A program made the translations under genes and the position numbers. DNA of 13,719 bases from Coemansia sp. RSA 922 (taxonomy: Eukaryota > Kickxellomycota > Kickxellomycetes > Kickxellales > Kickxellaceae): NCBI GenBank assembly GCA_027577415.1, contig JANBQS010000671.1, positions 1 through 13,719 of the forward strand. Direction: 5' to 3'. The notes under the pieces were generated by a model. That model saw only the letters and a program-made list of their open reading frames with translations, was not told where the DNA came from and made no database searches. Shown here piece by piece: positions 1 to 8,375 of this stretch; within the stretch, counting starts at the first letter, position 1, and every line of letters begins with the position of its first letter.

Positions 1-870
1 AGTGTTCATAGTCATTAACATAGAATAAACAGCATCATTATTATCCTCAGATATGACCACTACCGAGTTAGACATGTGCAAATAGTAGCCTCTATATCAT
101 ATCTAGAACCCTTGCATAACAAGATCAGCAGAATATTAGTTATTAATCACAGCAGATATTTACTAAGAAGAGAGCAGTTTCTGGCTGGAGTATCTCTATT
201 CTAATCTGATATAAACATATCTCGACTTGATAATTATTTGACATGAATCTGCTGATAAGCGCACTATTATTGCTGATCTCAAATGCAGCCGAGTGAAGAG
301 TAGCATCTCTACAAAATAACAAAGTTGCTATTTAAAGACACAAGCAATGTCTCACTTTTAACTCCTATTTCGCTAACACTATACCCAACATCTATAGCTA
401 AACCTGAAGCCCACTTACACCAGCTGTACAATATGTCTGCACTTCCCACCAAGAGAACTTCCAAAAATTCTACTGCTAACGATCCAATATTTGACCAGTC
501 TGAACATGACCGTGTGAGAAATTGTGACTTTTGTACAGCTAAGCACGGTTCGTCTTGGCTATAAAATCGCTAACATTACTTAAAATTCAGGGGTTTTAGA
601 ATACTTTCGTAGTTCTTAAATAACAATTGAATATAATTAGAGTGGCGTAGTACTACAAAAAACAGGTGTACTCCAATATATGCTATCATATATCTGGAGG
701 GAAAAAAGATAGATCATAACACACGCAATACAAGCGAGCTTTATAAGGACATGGAATTTGGCGGGGCACCAGTTTGTAGTAACAATGGAAACTATATCCT
801 GTAAATCAACAACTTTTCTTCTTAGAAAACAAGAACAAGTGCACTTAGCTTGAAAATTAGGCGCATTTAC
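1..870. other. AT-rich stretch without a supportable gene
   Basis: The sequence is clearly richer in A and T than the gene-dense DNA further right, and all reading frames are broken at short intervals. The longest plus-strand frame (ATG at 433, stop at 562-564) would give only 43 residues with one CxxC pair, and the minus-strand frame at 637-885 runs into the tRNA gene. I see no clear terminal repeats or target-site duplications. tRNA flanks are common landing sites for LTR retroelements, so a decayed element is possible but not shown. Confidence 0.5.
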
Positions 871-944
871 GCTTTCGTGGCGCAATTGGCTAGCGCGTCT
901 GACTGTTAATCAGGAGGTTGTTAGTTCGAGCCTAACCGAGAGCG
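871..944 (+). tRNA. tRNA-Asn (anticodon GUU)
   Basis: A complete 74-nt cloverleaf can be folded by hand. The acceptor stem is 871-877 with 937-943 (one G-T wobble) and the discriminator is G944. The D stem is GCGC at 880-883 with GCGC at 893-896. The anticodon stem is 898-902 with 910-914, with loop CTGTTAA at 903-909 and anticodon GTT at 905-907. The T stem is 920-924 with 932-936, with loop TTCGAGC. There is no intron after the anticodon. The internal A and B boxes (TGGCGCAATTGG from 878; AGTTCGAGC from 923) fit Pol III transcription. CCA is not encoded, as expected for a eukaryotic nuclear gene. Confidence 0.97.
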
Positions 945-946
945 AC

Positions 947-956
947 TTTTCTTTTT
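947..956 (+). terminator. Pol III T-run terminator of the tRNA-Asn gene
   Basis: TTTT at 947-950 begins three bases after the discriminator base, and a second T5 run follows at 952-956. Runs of four or more T in the sense strand are the standard RNA polymerase III stop signal. Confidence 0.85.
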
Positions 957-1583
957 GCCTTCATTTCTTTTTTTCTTCATGCGAGTGTCTTTGTAAGCAT
1001 CTGGCGGTGTCATTTTGACAGACACATCTATCGCCTTCTTTTTTTTTTTTGCTGTTTACTGCAGCTGGATTACTCGGGGTTTGGCCTGGTTCTGGTTCTG
1101 TCTGTTTGCAATCACTACGCCACCCTTGACGGCTAAAAAAGTTGGGGAGGTACGCCGCAATTCTCTAACCCCAGGCTTGCGGCATCCATCGCCCAAAAAG
1201 GCTATATGATGCTGCAGGCATGAAGTCTGATTCCGTCAAGCAAATTCAACAAGCGCCAACAAAGAGAGTGCGAGTGAGTGAGAGTGAGAGAGAATCCCCT
1301 TGTCTGCCTGTCTGTTTACTTGTTGTTCATCACTGGATTAAATTCTGCAGCACAGCACTGCACAGCACAAAGCTGTCCGTCTTCCCCACTCCCAAATCAC
1401 TTGCTGCTTTACACCCGGTGGTAACTGCTGCTGCAGGCGTAACGCCGCAGCTCTTGATGACACTTAATGTGTCCCCTTTTAGCCGTGGTGCAGTTGTGTT
1501 GGCCAAGGAGGCTTGCGCGTTGGGTTGCGAGTGTCCCGATATTATATCTTTGCGAAGCAACGTGCAGGACTATCAGGAATGGC
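957..1583. other. Long intergenic / upstream regulatory region
   Basis: No convincing gene is present. Several overlapping frames are open on both strands (for example plus 1220-1663), but none shows a domain and the longest ends inside a TATA box, so they look like chance. Visible elements are a T-run ending in TTTTTGCTGT at 1046-1055, a short TGTCA/TGACA hairpin at 1008-1020, and two CCCCT stress-element-like pentamers at 1296-1300 and 1473-1477. This is the probable distal promoter of the small gene at 1828. The factor-site matches rest on yeast consensus sequences and are weak. Confidence 0.4.
1264..1293 (+). repeat. GAGT/GA purine-rich microsatellite
   Basis: An imperfect run of GAGTG/GAGA units, strictly purine except for a few T and one C. 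It lies about 360 bp upstream of the TATA box at 1657 and could be a GAGA-like nucleosome-excluding tract, or simply neutral simple sequence. Confidence 0.6.
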
Positions 1584-1664
1584 TTGGTACCAAATTGGGG
1601 AAGGGAAACAGACAGGCGAGCATGGCGAGAGATGATGGCGTTGACGACGGAGCGGATATATAAG
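1584..1664 (+). promoter_or_regulatory. Core promoter with palindrome, inverted CCAAT box and TATA box
   Basis: TTGGTACCAA at 1584-1593 is a perfect 10-bp palindrome. It abuts ATTGG at 1594-1598, which is a CCAAT box on the other strand. TATATAAG at 1657-1664 is a strong TATA match, and the downstream sequence is a CT-rich leader with no ATG before 1828. This spacing (CCAAT about 60 bp above TATA) is typical of a regulated Pol II promoter firing rightward. Its only plausible coding target is the 31-codon ORF at 1828. A transcription start near 1690-1700 would give a leader of about 130 nt. Confidence 0.55.
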
Positions 1665-1827
1665 GAGAGCCCGACAAGGTCCTCTTCCATTCTCGTTTAT
1701 CATCATCATCTTCAACCAAGCCATTCGAATCGCCACCTCCCTCTCTCTTCGTCGCCTGCTCAGTCCAGCTCAGCTCAGCTCTAACCTCGATCTTTTCTCA
1801 AGCAAACACTATCCTTTTTCGATCGCC

Positions 1828-1923
1828 ATGTCGCCTGCTACTGCCACCTCCACCTTTGTCAATGCCGACCGCGAGTGCACTTGCGCATTGTGCAAGAGCA
1901 AGGGCGGCGAGTCGTCGTGCTAG
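1828..1923 (+). CDS. Small cysteine-rich protein, metallothionein-like (31 aa)
   Basis: This is a very short ORF of 31 codons, supported mainly by context. The ATG has G at -3, is the first ATG after a strong TATA box (1657-1664), and follows a CT-rich leader. The first half (residues 1-16) is rich in Thr, Ala and Ser. The second half carries CTCALCKSKGGESSC, that is CxCxxC then eight residues then a C-terminal Cys. CxCxxC clusters flanked by Lys, Ser and Gly are the signature of fungal copper/zinc metallothioneins, which are often only 25-60 residues long. Most known ones have seven or more Cys, so with four this would be a minimal version binding perhaps one metal ion. No good splice donor is visible that would extend it. 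It could also be a leader ORF or a non-coding transcript. A possible AATAAA signal lies at 2124-2129. Confidence 0.42.
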   Translation: MSPATATSTFVNADRECTCALCKSKGGESSC

Positions 1924-1927
1924 GCAC

Positions 1928-1938
1928 ATATATCCGCC
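1928..1938 (-). repeat. First inverted copy of the GGCGGATATAT motif
   Basis: ATATATCCGCC here is the reverse complement of GGCGGATATAT, which matches the TATA-box surroundings GCGGATATATA at 1652-1662. A further inverted copy lies at 2032-2043. The copies lie just after the small cysteine-rich ORF. They could be minus-strand TATA elements or chance. Confidence 0.4.
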
Positions 1939-2031
1939 TCTGTACATACCGCCAAAAAACCCCACCAAAAATGCGCCCAGTTCTGTTGACTCTTCTTCAC
2001 ACAAGCACACAAAAGTCTCTGCTCGCCAGTG

Positions 2032-2043
2032 TATATATCCGCC
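2032..2043 (-). repeat. Second inverted copy of the GGCGGATATATA motif
   Basis: TATATATCCGCC is an exact inverted match over 11 bases to GCGGATATATA at 1652-1662. The two therefore form an inverted pair around the small ORF at 1828-1923, about 370 bp apart. No target-site duplication is evident outside them, so a miniature transposon is not supported. Confidence 0.4.
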
Positions 2044-2123
2044 CTTCGTCTCTTTGCCGTGTCTCTGGAGTACGCACAACTGTTGATCGCGCGACAGTAT
2101 TATTTTCTCAATAACAGTCGCAA

Positions 2124-2129
2124 AATAAA
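2124..2129 (+). terminator. Possible polyadenylation signal (AATAAA)
   Basis: AATAAA lies 201 nt after the stop of the small ORF and just before the stop codon (2136-2138) of the converging minus-strand gene. It is the only canonical signal in the interval and would give the short gene a 3' UTR of about 200 nt. Confidence 0.35.
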
Positions 2130-2135
2130 TAATGA

Positions 2136-3947
2136 CTACCTCTGAACGAGTTCTATATGTCTAGAAATATGCATAGCCATTCGCTCCAGTGCCAATGACT
2201 GTCCTTCTACCTTGTCACTTATTTCAATCGCGTAGTGATCGTCTACCGCCGCCATAAAGCTATCTTGAACGGCCCCTGCATCACTGACACCAAAAAGTAA
2301 AACGGGCAGCTTTTGCGCAACACGCATCACTGGCCTAGTACTGTTGATGGCATCCAATATGTTTGCTCTTTGCGACATTTCAAAGTACTGAGCTTGCGCA
2401 AGATCAGAGCCAGACAAAGCCCACCCGATCATCGACTGGCCAATGCCGTGGATTCCAGCAATAGCCGAAGATGTTGATGGCGGCAGTCCCAGCGCGCATA
2501 TAGCCCGTTGGCCGTTCAAGCTGGCTACCGAGTCGTCGGCCTCGGATAGTAAGCCGACGCTAGCCATCGCTTCTGAAAGGCTGCTACCAACAGCAGTTTT
2601 GGTGATACCGGCCAAAAGACCGCGAAGGGCGGCAGCTGTAGGATATATAAAAGACATGCCAACGACTTGTTCCGGTCGGGCATTGGCAAGCAGATGGGCA
2701 TACTCAGAGCCTGAGTGGTGGCCAACGACGTAGAAGGGAGCCTTTTCACCGGCATAGTGAAGTGCGCTAGCCAGGGCCTGTTCTAAAGCATCAGGGGCGA
2801 TTGGCGCGTATCCTTGCGGCGATAGCATGTATCCAGGTCGGTCGTATGTGCATACACGGTGGTTCTGCGCGACCAATGCTGCGTGGAGTGACTGGCTGAC
2901 CAGCGACGGATATCCGATGGCATGTTCGATGATAATGGTTGCCTTTTGTGGGCGGCCGATTCTGCTGTCGGCAATTCCCAAGGGCGGCCTGCCAGTGCAG
3001 CGTATTGCCATGGTGACTGGGCGCACTACGTCGTCTTGGAAGCGCGTGGTAGTATGTACCAGCGCTGCATAGGCATGAGGGGAAGTGTGGACATGTCGGT
3101 AGCGCTGCAAGGCGCTGTTGAACAGCAGCGCGCTTAAAGCCACTGACAAGGCGGCCGTTGCAGAGGCCAATGTACTGTGTCCAACTAGAGTACGCAACGA
3201 TTGAGCTACCCGCTGCGCAATATCACGTATCTTGGCAAGCTTCGAGGTTTCATTTGCCATGGGCGTCTGAATATCATACTCAGGGTGGGTAGTGAGCGGA
3301 GGATCAAACGGCAGTTTCTCAGCGTCGTGTATGGCTTGGTTAGTGCTTCCAGCTACAGTGTCGACCTCGCTTTTCTCACTGCGCGCAGAAGTACTTTCGG
3401 GGCTCGCTGGGCATCGTGGTGAGTCGATAGTTGCCAAAGTAACGACAGATTGAGTCTCTATCTGAGTAGGGCCAACTCCCGCCGCCAGTGACCTGACGTT
3501 TCTTTGGCGACAAAGCTCTTTGGCAAGACAAGGCAAAGTAACGACGGCAGAAAGAATGGGAAAAACATGGTTAGCTATAGACCATATGGACTGAAGGTAG
3601 CACTCTTGCTTGTAAAGAAGCGTGGTGGTGCCAACAGCAAGAGCCGCCAAGCCGCCAATAAACGCAGCCCAAAGAACGACACAAGAGATCACGCCAACAG
3701 GAAGCCAGATTATGCGCGTGCGGTGGTCATTGGGGTGTTTGCAGTGCGCTCTGACAAGGAGATGGCCGGCGGTCCACGAAGACAGTGTGCCTGATAGCGA
3801 CGACCAAAGCAGCGTCAACTCATTGCTGGTGACGTAACGAACGTCCTCGCTATTTCCTGCCAACTGCGCGCTGTACGACAGCACATAGCATTGTATGCCC
3901 ACGCCAAGAAGCAGCGCGATACTAGAGATGCCCAGTGGCCAAGACAT
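2136..3947 (-). CDS. Membrane-anchored alpha/beta-hydrolase-fold protein, probably inactive (603 aa)
   Basis: The N-terminal third is hydrophobic, with likely membrane spans near residues 5-26, 41-64, 79-111 and 121-142. A polar, Ser/Thr/Pro-rich stretch (160-235) follows, then another span near 259-280. An alpha/beta-hydrolase domain covers about 310-603. EHAIGYPSLV (341-350), YDRPGYMLS (368-376) and VVGHHSGSEYA (407-417) line up with the oxyanion, YDRxG and nucleophile-elbow segments of the family. At the elbow the usual G-x-S-x-G reads G-H-H-S-G, so His411 sits where the nucleophilic Ser should be. The region after the last strand (578-597) has no clear catalytic SGH-type motif. This suggests a pseudo-enzyme or a shifted nucleophile (Ser412). 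The product is probably an integral membrane protein of unknown role. The ATG at 3945-3947 is chosen because it directly precedes the first span. The frame has no introns and converges on the small ORF upstream. Confidence 0.75.
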   Translation of the reverse strand: MSWPLGISSIALLLGVGIQCYVLSYSAQLAGNSEDVRYVTSNELTLLWSSLSGTLSSWTAGHLLVRAHCKHPNDHRTRIIWLPVGVISCVVLWAAFIGGLAALAVGTTTLLYKQECYLQSIWSIANHVFPILSAVVTLPCLAKELCRQRNVRSLAAGVGPTQIETQSVVTLATIDSPRCPASPESTSARSEKSEVDTVAGSTNQAIHDAEKLPFDPPLTTHPEYDIQTPMANETSKLAKIRDIAQRVAQSLRTLVGHSTLASATAALSVALSALLFNSALQRYRHVHTSPHAYAALVHTTTRFQDDVVRPVTMAIRCTGRPPLGIADSRIGRPQKATIIIEHAIGYPSLVSQSLHAALVAQNHRVCTYDRPGYMLSPQGYAPIAPDALEQALASALHYAGEKAPFYVVGHHSGSEYAHLLANARPEQVVGMSFIYPTAAALRGLLAGITKTAVGSSLSEAMASVGLLSEADDSVASLNGQRAICALGLPPSTSSAIAGIHGIGQSMIGWALSGSDLAQAQYFEMSQRANILDAINSTRPVMRVAQKLPVLLFGVSDAGAVQDSFMAAVDDHYAIEISDKVEGQSLALERMAMHISRHIELVQR

Positions 3948-4214
3948 GAATATCTTAAAATTAATAAATAAAAAAAATATAAATACCGTTTTCGAGCAGC
4001 GTAAGGCTGAGCAAACTTACAATTTTCAAGTAATATTGGCGGACATGTCTTCCTGCAAAGCGAAACAGCCCACGCGGAGTCTGCAACTGGTGCAAGACAG
4101 GGGGGCACGGACCCAGTAAGCTGGACAAGACCCGAGTCTCCCCTCACATTCCACTATTCCCCACCACTTTAACAATCGAGAGTTTTGTTCATGTTAGGAT
4201 GAAATAGAAGAAGA
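3948..4214 (-). promoter_or_regulatory. Spacer between two minus-strand genes
   Basis: These 267 bp must hold the 3' UTR of the chitinase and the promoter of the membrane hydrolase. An A/T-rich tract at 3959-3985 reads on the minus strand as TATTTATA (3978-3985) followed by a T-run, 31 bp before the hydrolase ATG. It may be a TATA-like or nucleosome-excluding element. Nothing else recognisable is present. Confidence 0.35.
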
Positions 4215-7200
4215 CTAGTAGGAGGTAATAAAACTTAGAATGGGGTGGGGAAGAGCGCTGACCACGTGTTGATTCGGCGCAGCGCGAGTTTTGACGCGAA
4301 TCGTAAAGTGTATGGCCATATTGTTTGCCTTCTCCTCTGCCGGGTTAGAGCGAACCTCGTACAGCCGCCCGGCCGGATCATTGGGAATGGGCTCATCGAG
4401 CAGCTCAGGCGGCGGCGGTGCTGCTGGCTTCTTGTGCAGTATCTGCGAGATGACGGATGGAGAGATAAGATTGCGCTTGATGCTCTTGTAGCTCGGGCCA
4501 TCGTTAAACTCGCGACTGAATGCCGCGGTGACGTTCGAGCTGTGGCCGGCAGCAAGGTCGTTCAGGCGCTGGAGTTCGGGACCAGTATGGGTCAAGTCAC
4601 TGTCGATCCTAATATTTTCGTTATAAAAGGCCACGCGCTGCACGTACATGGACTTGACTTCGGCCGAGACGCGCTCACCGGCATAGAACGAGCCGCGGCT
4701 GGTGTGCAGCATAGTGGAGTTGAGGGGCAGCGGCAGGGCAACACGCCAGCGCTTGGGGATGGGCTCATTGGTCATCATGCGCACGGTGACCAGAATGTCC
4801 TCCTCCACCAGGCCGTCCTTGGTGCGGTGGTGCATAAAGTCGGGGTCGTCGCCGCGCACAGGCACAAACGTGAATCGCGCCAGCATTGGGCGGCCCAGCA
4901 GCGAGGGAAGGTGCGGCGGAATCAAGAAATCGCCGTCAATGTGGTTGGTGATTACGCGCTCGAACTGCTGGTGCGTCAGATCGTTGGCCGTGCCAGAGAA
5001 CGCCGCGTACAGCGCGTATATGGCGTAAAAGTCCTCTACTTGCGAGCGCCAGGTCGCCTCGCTGATATGCGCCATCGAGACTGATGCTCCGACCAGGTCT
5101 TTGACACTGCGCCTGGCCAGCCCACTCGAGGAAGGCGCCGCACTGTTATAGGCCACTGTGCTGGTCAGCGCTGGTACTGCCACTGAGCTGGCAAGCGGCT
5201 CCATCTCGTCCATAGTGCCAAGGTCGCGCTTACGCATAAACTCGTCGCCGTCGCTGTACTCGTCGCCCTCCTCAGGGTCGTCGACAGGCGGGTTCTCGTC
5301 GTACGGCTCGCTCTCAGTGCCAAAGCTGTTGTGCTTGCGCAGGTCGTCCACCACGTTGCCAGCAACCACGCGCACGTGTCCGTCGGGCCCGTAGTAGGCC
5401 TCAGGGTCCTTAGCCATGAGCATGGCTGGGTCCTCGCGCCGATTGTGGTCGTCAATGAGGTTGACGCCCGACGACTGCTTGATAAGCTCCATGTCGGTAA
5501 TCGTCGGCGTGGCCGTGTTCTTCTTCTTCTCGCCAAACTTGTTGTAGATATAGTCGTCGTCATCGTCCTCAGTGTCCTCGTCATCATCGTCCTCGTCATC
5601 CTTCTTCTTTTTGACGTGCGTGGTGACAGTCGCTGCCATCGAGGGAACCGGGTACACTGGCGTGTTGAGGGCCCGCTCTTGGTCCGACCCGCGCAGGAAC
5701 AAAACATTTGACGCCAGCCGACCATACGGCAGCGGCGCCAAAATGTCGTCACACACTTGCAAAGACCGACCCTTGGGGAAGTCACAGGCAATGAGGTCAG
5801 GCCCCGCATTGAAGCACGCCGTGACGCGGTCCATGCTGCAGGGCCGCATGAGCCAGCGGTTGTTGACACATTGTCCAAACTCGTAGCCATTACAGGCAAA
5901 CCCAGCTCCAAGGCAGGGCTGATCTGCTCGTGGGCACCGGGCAATGGGCAGCGGGAAGGTGGGCGTGACTATGGACGTTGTCTTGTTGACGATGCTGGGC
6001 GTAGCCTCCATCGTAAGCCCAGGTCCGGATCCTGCTGCGTGGATTTGGATCCGCGTCGTCACATGCTTGGTCACTATGTGCACCTTGCGTGTCTTGGTTG
6101 TCGTCGCCATGATCAGCTTCGTCGTCTCCATCGTCGTCGTCTCGTTGCCATTATCGCCTGACGACGAGCTGTCGGATTCGTCTGTCGTATCAGATTTAGA
6201 ATCAGTCGAGTCGGAGTTAGAATCAGTAGAGTCGCCTGTCGAGGTATCCGTCGACGAGCTATCGGCTGAGCTATCGGCTGAGCTATCGGCTGAGCTATCG
6301 CCTGTGCTATCACCCGTGCTGTCGCCTGTGCTGTCGGTTATGCTTTCACCTGCGCTATCGCTACTAGTCGAGTTTGATTCAGTATTATCAGTTGATGACG
6401 AGGCGTCCGCATCTGTAGTATCTTGCGCACTGGAGGTATCGTCGGTGCTGCTTGACGACTCCTCACTCGATTCTGTAGGGTCTGTAGAGCCAGATGACGC
6501 CACAAGCAGTGTCTTGGCCGATTTCTTCTGGAGCCGCCCATCAGCCAGGTCGCCATCATCGGCTTCGTCACTCACTATTGGCCAATCGCCACCGTCATTC
6601 TCACCAACATCGGCGCGGGTCAAAACCTTGGCAGCCACGCGCTGGAGAACCGTCTCGCTACCGGTACTTGAGGGCGATGACGTTGACGGTGACGTTGACT
6701 CGACTGCTTGCTTGGAGGACTCGCTGCTAGACGAGCTGGACTGGCTAATAGAGGAAGACGAAGAAGAAGAGGAGGAAGATAGCGAAAGAGTCGTTGAAAG
6801 CACGCTTGTCTTTGAGGAAATGGCGGAGCTAGTTTCTGAGCTGTCTTCATCTTCATCTTCAGCGGCGGGGATCTTGTCAGACCCATCTGTACACTTTTTG
6901 CCCGAATCCAGCATCTTCTTGACCACGTCGGCAAACGAAACATCGTCCGAGACATGGTTAGAGTCTGCCTGTGAGGCATCCCAGACCATCATACCGCCAA
7001 ACGAGTTGAACTTGCTCCTAGTAACGTTGACCAATTCCTCCAGCTTCTCGACCGGCGTGTATCCAGTACTAGCCGCCGACGGCGATCCAGGTACGCCAAG
7101 ATAAACGCGCACGTCCTTATTCGCCGACACTGTGGTGGCCCACTCATGCCACTGCTCAAAGTTGAACCAATTGGCCTTGTCGACGCCGCAGTAGTTGTTG

Positions 7201-7883
7201 TAGAACTGGACAAAGACCATGTCGAGGTAGGCGTTGTCGAGTATAGGCCCCGAGTAAAAGTCGGGATAGGGACACTGCGGCGCAGCAGTCACATAGAAGC
7301 GCCGGCCAGGCGACTCGATGAACCGCTCGCGCAGTCTTTGGACAAAGCGCACATAACCAACTGACGACCCGCCCTCAATGTCCAGATCGATGCCATCGAG
7401 CACTGTCGAGTCAAACGGCCGAGTATGCGAGTATCCGCCCAGGAACATATCCCAGATCACGTCGGCGTATCGCTCAGCCTGGATATCATCGGTAAATCCA
7501 TACGCGCCGCTGGCACCGCCAAGCGAGAGAATGACGGCCTTGCCCTTTTTCTGACACTTGTCAATCGCCCTGCCAACGTTGGGGCAATGTAGCAGAGTCG
7601 AGTTGTCGTACGTAGTCAGGCAGGAGTTGGCGAGGTTCAGGGTGGGAGGATGTAGGCCGTCAGCATTAAACTCGGAGAGGAACGAGAGAATCAACACGTC
7701 GCCGACCTCCTTGTCACAGTACTCATCTAGTGGTAGTTGATTCTCACCGGGGCTGGTAACACCATGACTGTTCTGACCCCAGTATGCAACGAGATTAGAG
7801 TTGCAGTGTATGTTAAAGTCGCGTGCGCTTGCGCCTAAAGCACAGCAGCACGCAAGCAAAAGTGTGAGGCCTGATTGCCTCAT
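4215..7883 (-). CDS. Secreted GH18 chitinase with CBM19 module and long novel C-terminal region (1222 aa)
   Basis: An endo-acting chitinase of the fungal Cts1-like type that should cleave chitin in the cell wall or outside the cell. Residues 1-20 form a signal peptide (LTLLLACCCALGASA). The GH18 barrel spans about 25-325, with the catalytic D163-G-I-D-L-D-I-E170 signature (E170 the proton donor), the family-typical QFYNNYC at 226-232 and W301 near the end. Residues 335-645 are a Ser/Asp/Thr-rich linker, likely heavily O-glycosylated. CBM19 covers about 648-711, with Cys at 650, 657, 664, 672, 682, 690, 700 and 711. Cts1-type enzymes normally stop near here. This one continues with a Lys/Asp/Glu tract (758-777), a disordered acidic part, dibasic sites RKR (884-886) and RR (924-925), and a folded-looking region at 936-1205 that I do not recognise. 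There is no hydrophobic tail for a GPI anchor. The ATG context is weak (T at -3), but this Met begins the signal peptide. It is divergent from ALADIN. Confidence 0.93.
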   Translation of the reverse strand: MRQSGLTLLLACCCALGASARDFNIHCNSNLVAYWGQNSHGVTSPGENQLPLDEYCDKEVGDVLILSFLSEFNADGLHPPTLNLANSCLTTYDNSTLLHCPNVGRAIDKCQKKGKAVILSLGGASGAYGFTDDIQAERYADVIWDMFLGGYSHTRPFDSTVLDGIDLDIEGGSSVGYVRFVQRLRERFIESPGRRFYVTAAPQCPYPDFYSGPILDNAYLDMVFVQFYNNYCGVDKANWFNFEQWHEWATTVSANKDVRVYLGVPGSPSAASTGYTPVEKLEELVNVTRSKFNSFGGMMVWDASQADSNHVSDDVSFADVVKKMLDSGKKCTDGSDKIPAAEDEDEDSSETSSAISSKTSVLSTTLSLSSSSSSSSSSISQSSSSSSESSKQAVESTSPSTSSPSSTGSETVLQRVAAKVLTRADVGENDGGDWPIVSDEADDGDLADGRLQKKSAKTLLVASSGSTDPTESSEESSSSTDDTSSAQDTTDADASSSTDNTESNSTSSDSAGESITDSTGDSTGDSTGDSSADSSADSSADSSSTDTSTGDSTDSNSDSTDSKSDTTDESDSSSSGDNGNETTTMETTKLIMATTTKTRKVHIVTKHVTTRIQIHAAGSGPGLTMEATPSIVNKTTSIVTPTFPLPIARCPRADQPCLGAGFACNGYEFGQCVNNRWLMRPCSMDRVTACFNAGPDLIACDFPKGRSLQVCDDILAPLPYGRLASNVLFLRGSDQERALNTPVYPVPSMAATVTTHVKKKKDDEDDDDEDTEDDDDDYIYNKFGEKKKNTATPTITDMELIKQSSGVNLIDDHNRREDPAMLMAKDPEAYYGPDGHVRVVAGNVVDDLRKHNSFGTESEPYDENPPVDDPEEGDEYSDGDEFMRKRDLGTMDEMEPLASSVAVPALTSTVAYNSAAPSSSGLARRSVKDLVGASVSMAHISEATWRSQVEDFYAIYALYAAFSGTANDLTHQQFERVITNHIDGDFLIPPHLPSLLGRPMLARFTFVPVRGDDPDFMHHRTKDGLVEEDILVTVRMMTNEPIPKRWRVALPLPLNSTMLHTSRGSFYAGERVSAEVKSMYVQRVAFYNENIRIDSDLTHTGPELQRLNDLAAGHSSNVTAAFSREFNDGPSYKSIKRNLISPSVISQILHKKPAAPPPPELLDEPIPNDPAGRLYEVRSNPAEEKANNMAIHFTIRVKTRAAPNQHVVSALPHPILSFITSY
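6256..6351 (-). repeat. Tandem 12-bp repeat in the chitinase linker
   Basis: Eight units of 12 bp, in plus-strand orientation GAGCTATCGGCT (6256-6291, three exact copies) drifting to GTGCTGTCGCCT-like forms. Read on the minus strand they encode the four-residue repeats SADS/STGD at chitinase residues 512-543. The units keep frame, so copy-number change would lengthen or shorten the linker without a frameshift. Confidence 0.9.
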
Positions 7884-8375
7884 GGAGCAGAATATTCAAG
7901 ATAATGACGGGTTTAAAGAAGAGTATTATAATAAACAAAAATATCGAGTTTGTTGGAAGCCAGAAGATGTGCTAGACATCTCTGTCGCCCAACTCTTGTG
8001 AATGCATTTTCCGCGAGCTTGTTTGCACTGCCATACTAAACTAGCGCAATGTCTGCGGAGGCCAGCCCCTTGAATGACAGTAGCACAACCCAAGCCTACA
8101 TTTAACACTTGAAAAAAGACCACCCGACCTAGGGTGACCGAAAATGCAAGTAACTGCGGAGGTTGGACGATGTGGGGGTAGCGCATTCCAGGTCAGCGGA
8201 CTGATCAATGCTGATTTGATCGAATGAATCCAAATGCTGATCACAAGGACTATATTTGTTTGGTGTATTTTTTTGTTAACCGCGTTCAATCGGCATTGCT
8301 TTCACTTTCCTCTTTACTCGTGCCTGCATTTTTATTATACCCCTCTTTGCACAAAAACGATAAGACTGCTAGACG
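7884..8375. promoter_or_regulatory. Divergent promoter region, chitinase / ALADIN
   Basis: These 492 bp separate the start codons of two genes reading away from each other, so both promoters lie here. On the chitinase side an A/T-rich stretch at 7924-7935 reads on the minus strand as TTTATTATAATA, about 41 bp before the ATG. On the ALADIN side a T-run at 8267-8273 and TATTATAC at 8333-8340 precede the ATG by about 36-110 bp. The ALADIN ATG has A at -3. No gene or repeat is seen in between. Confidence 0.5.
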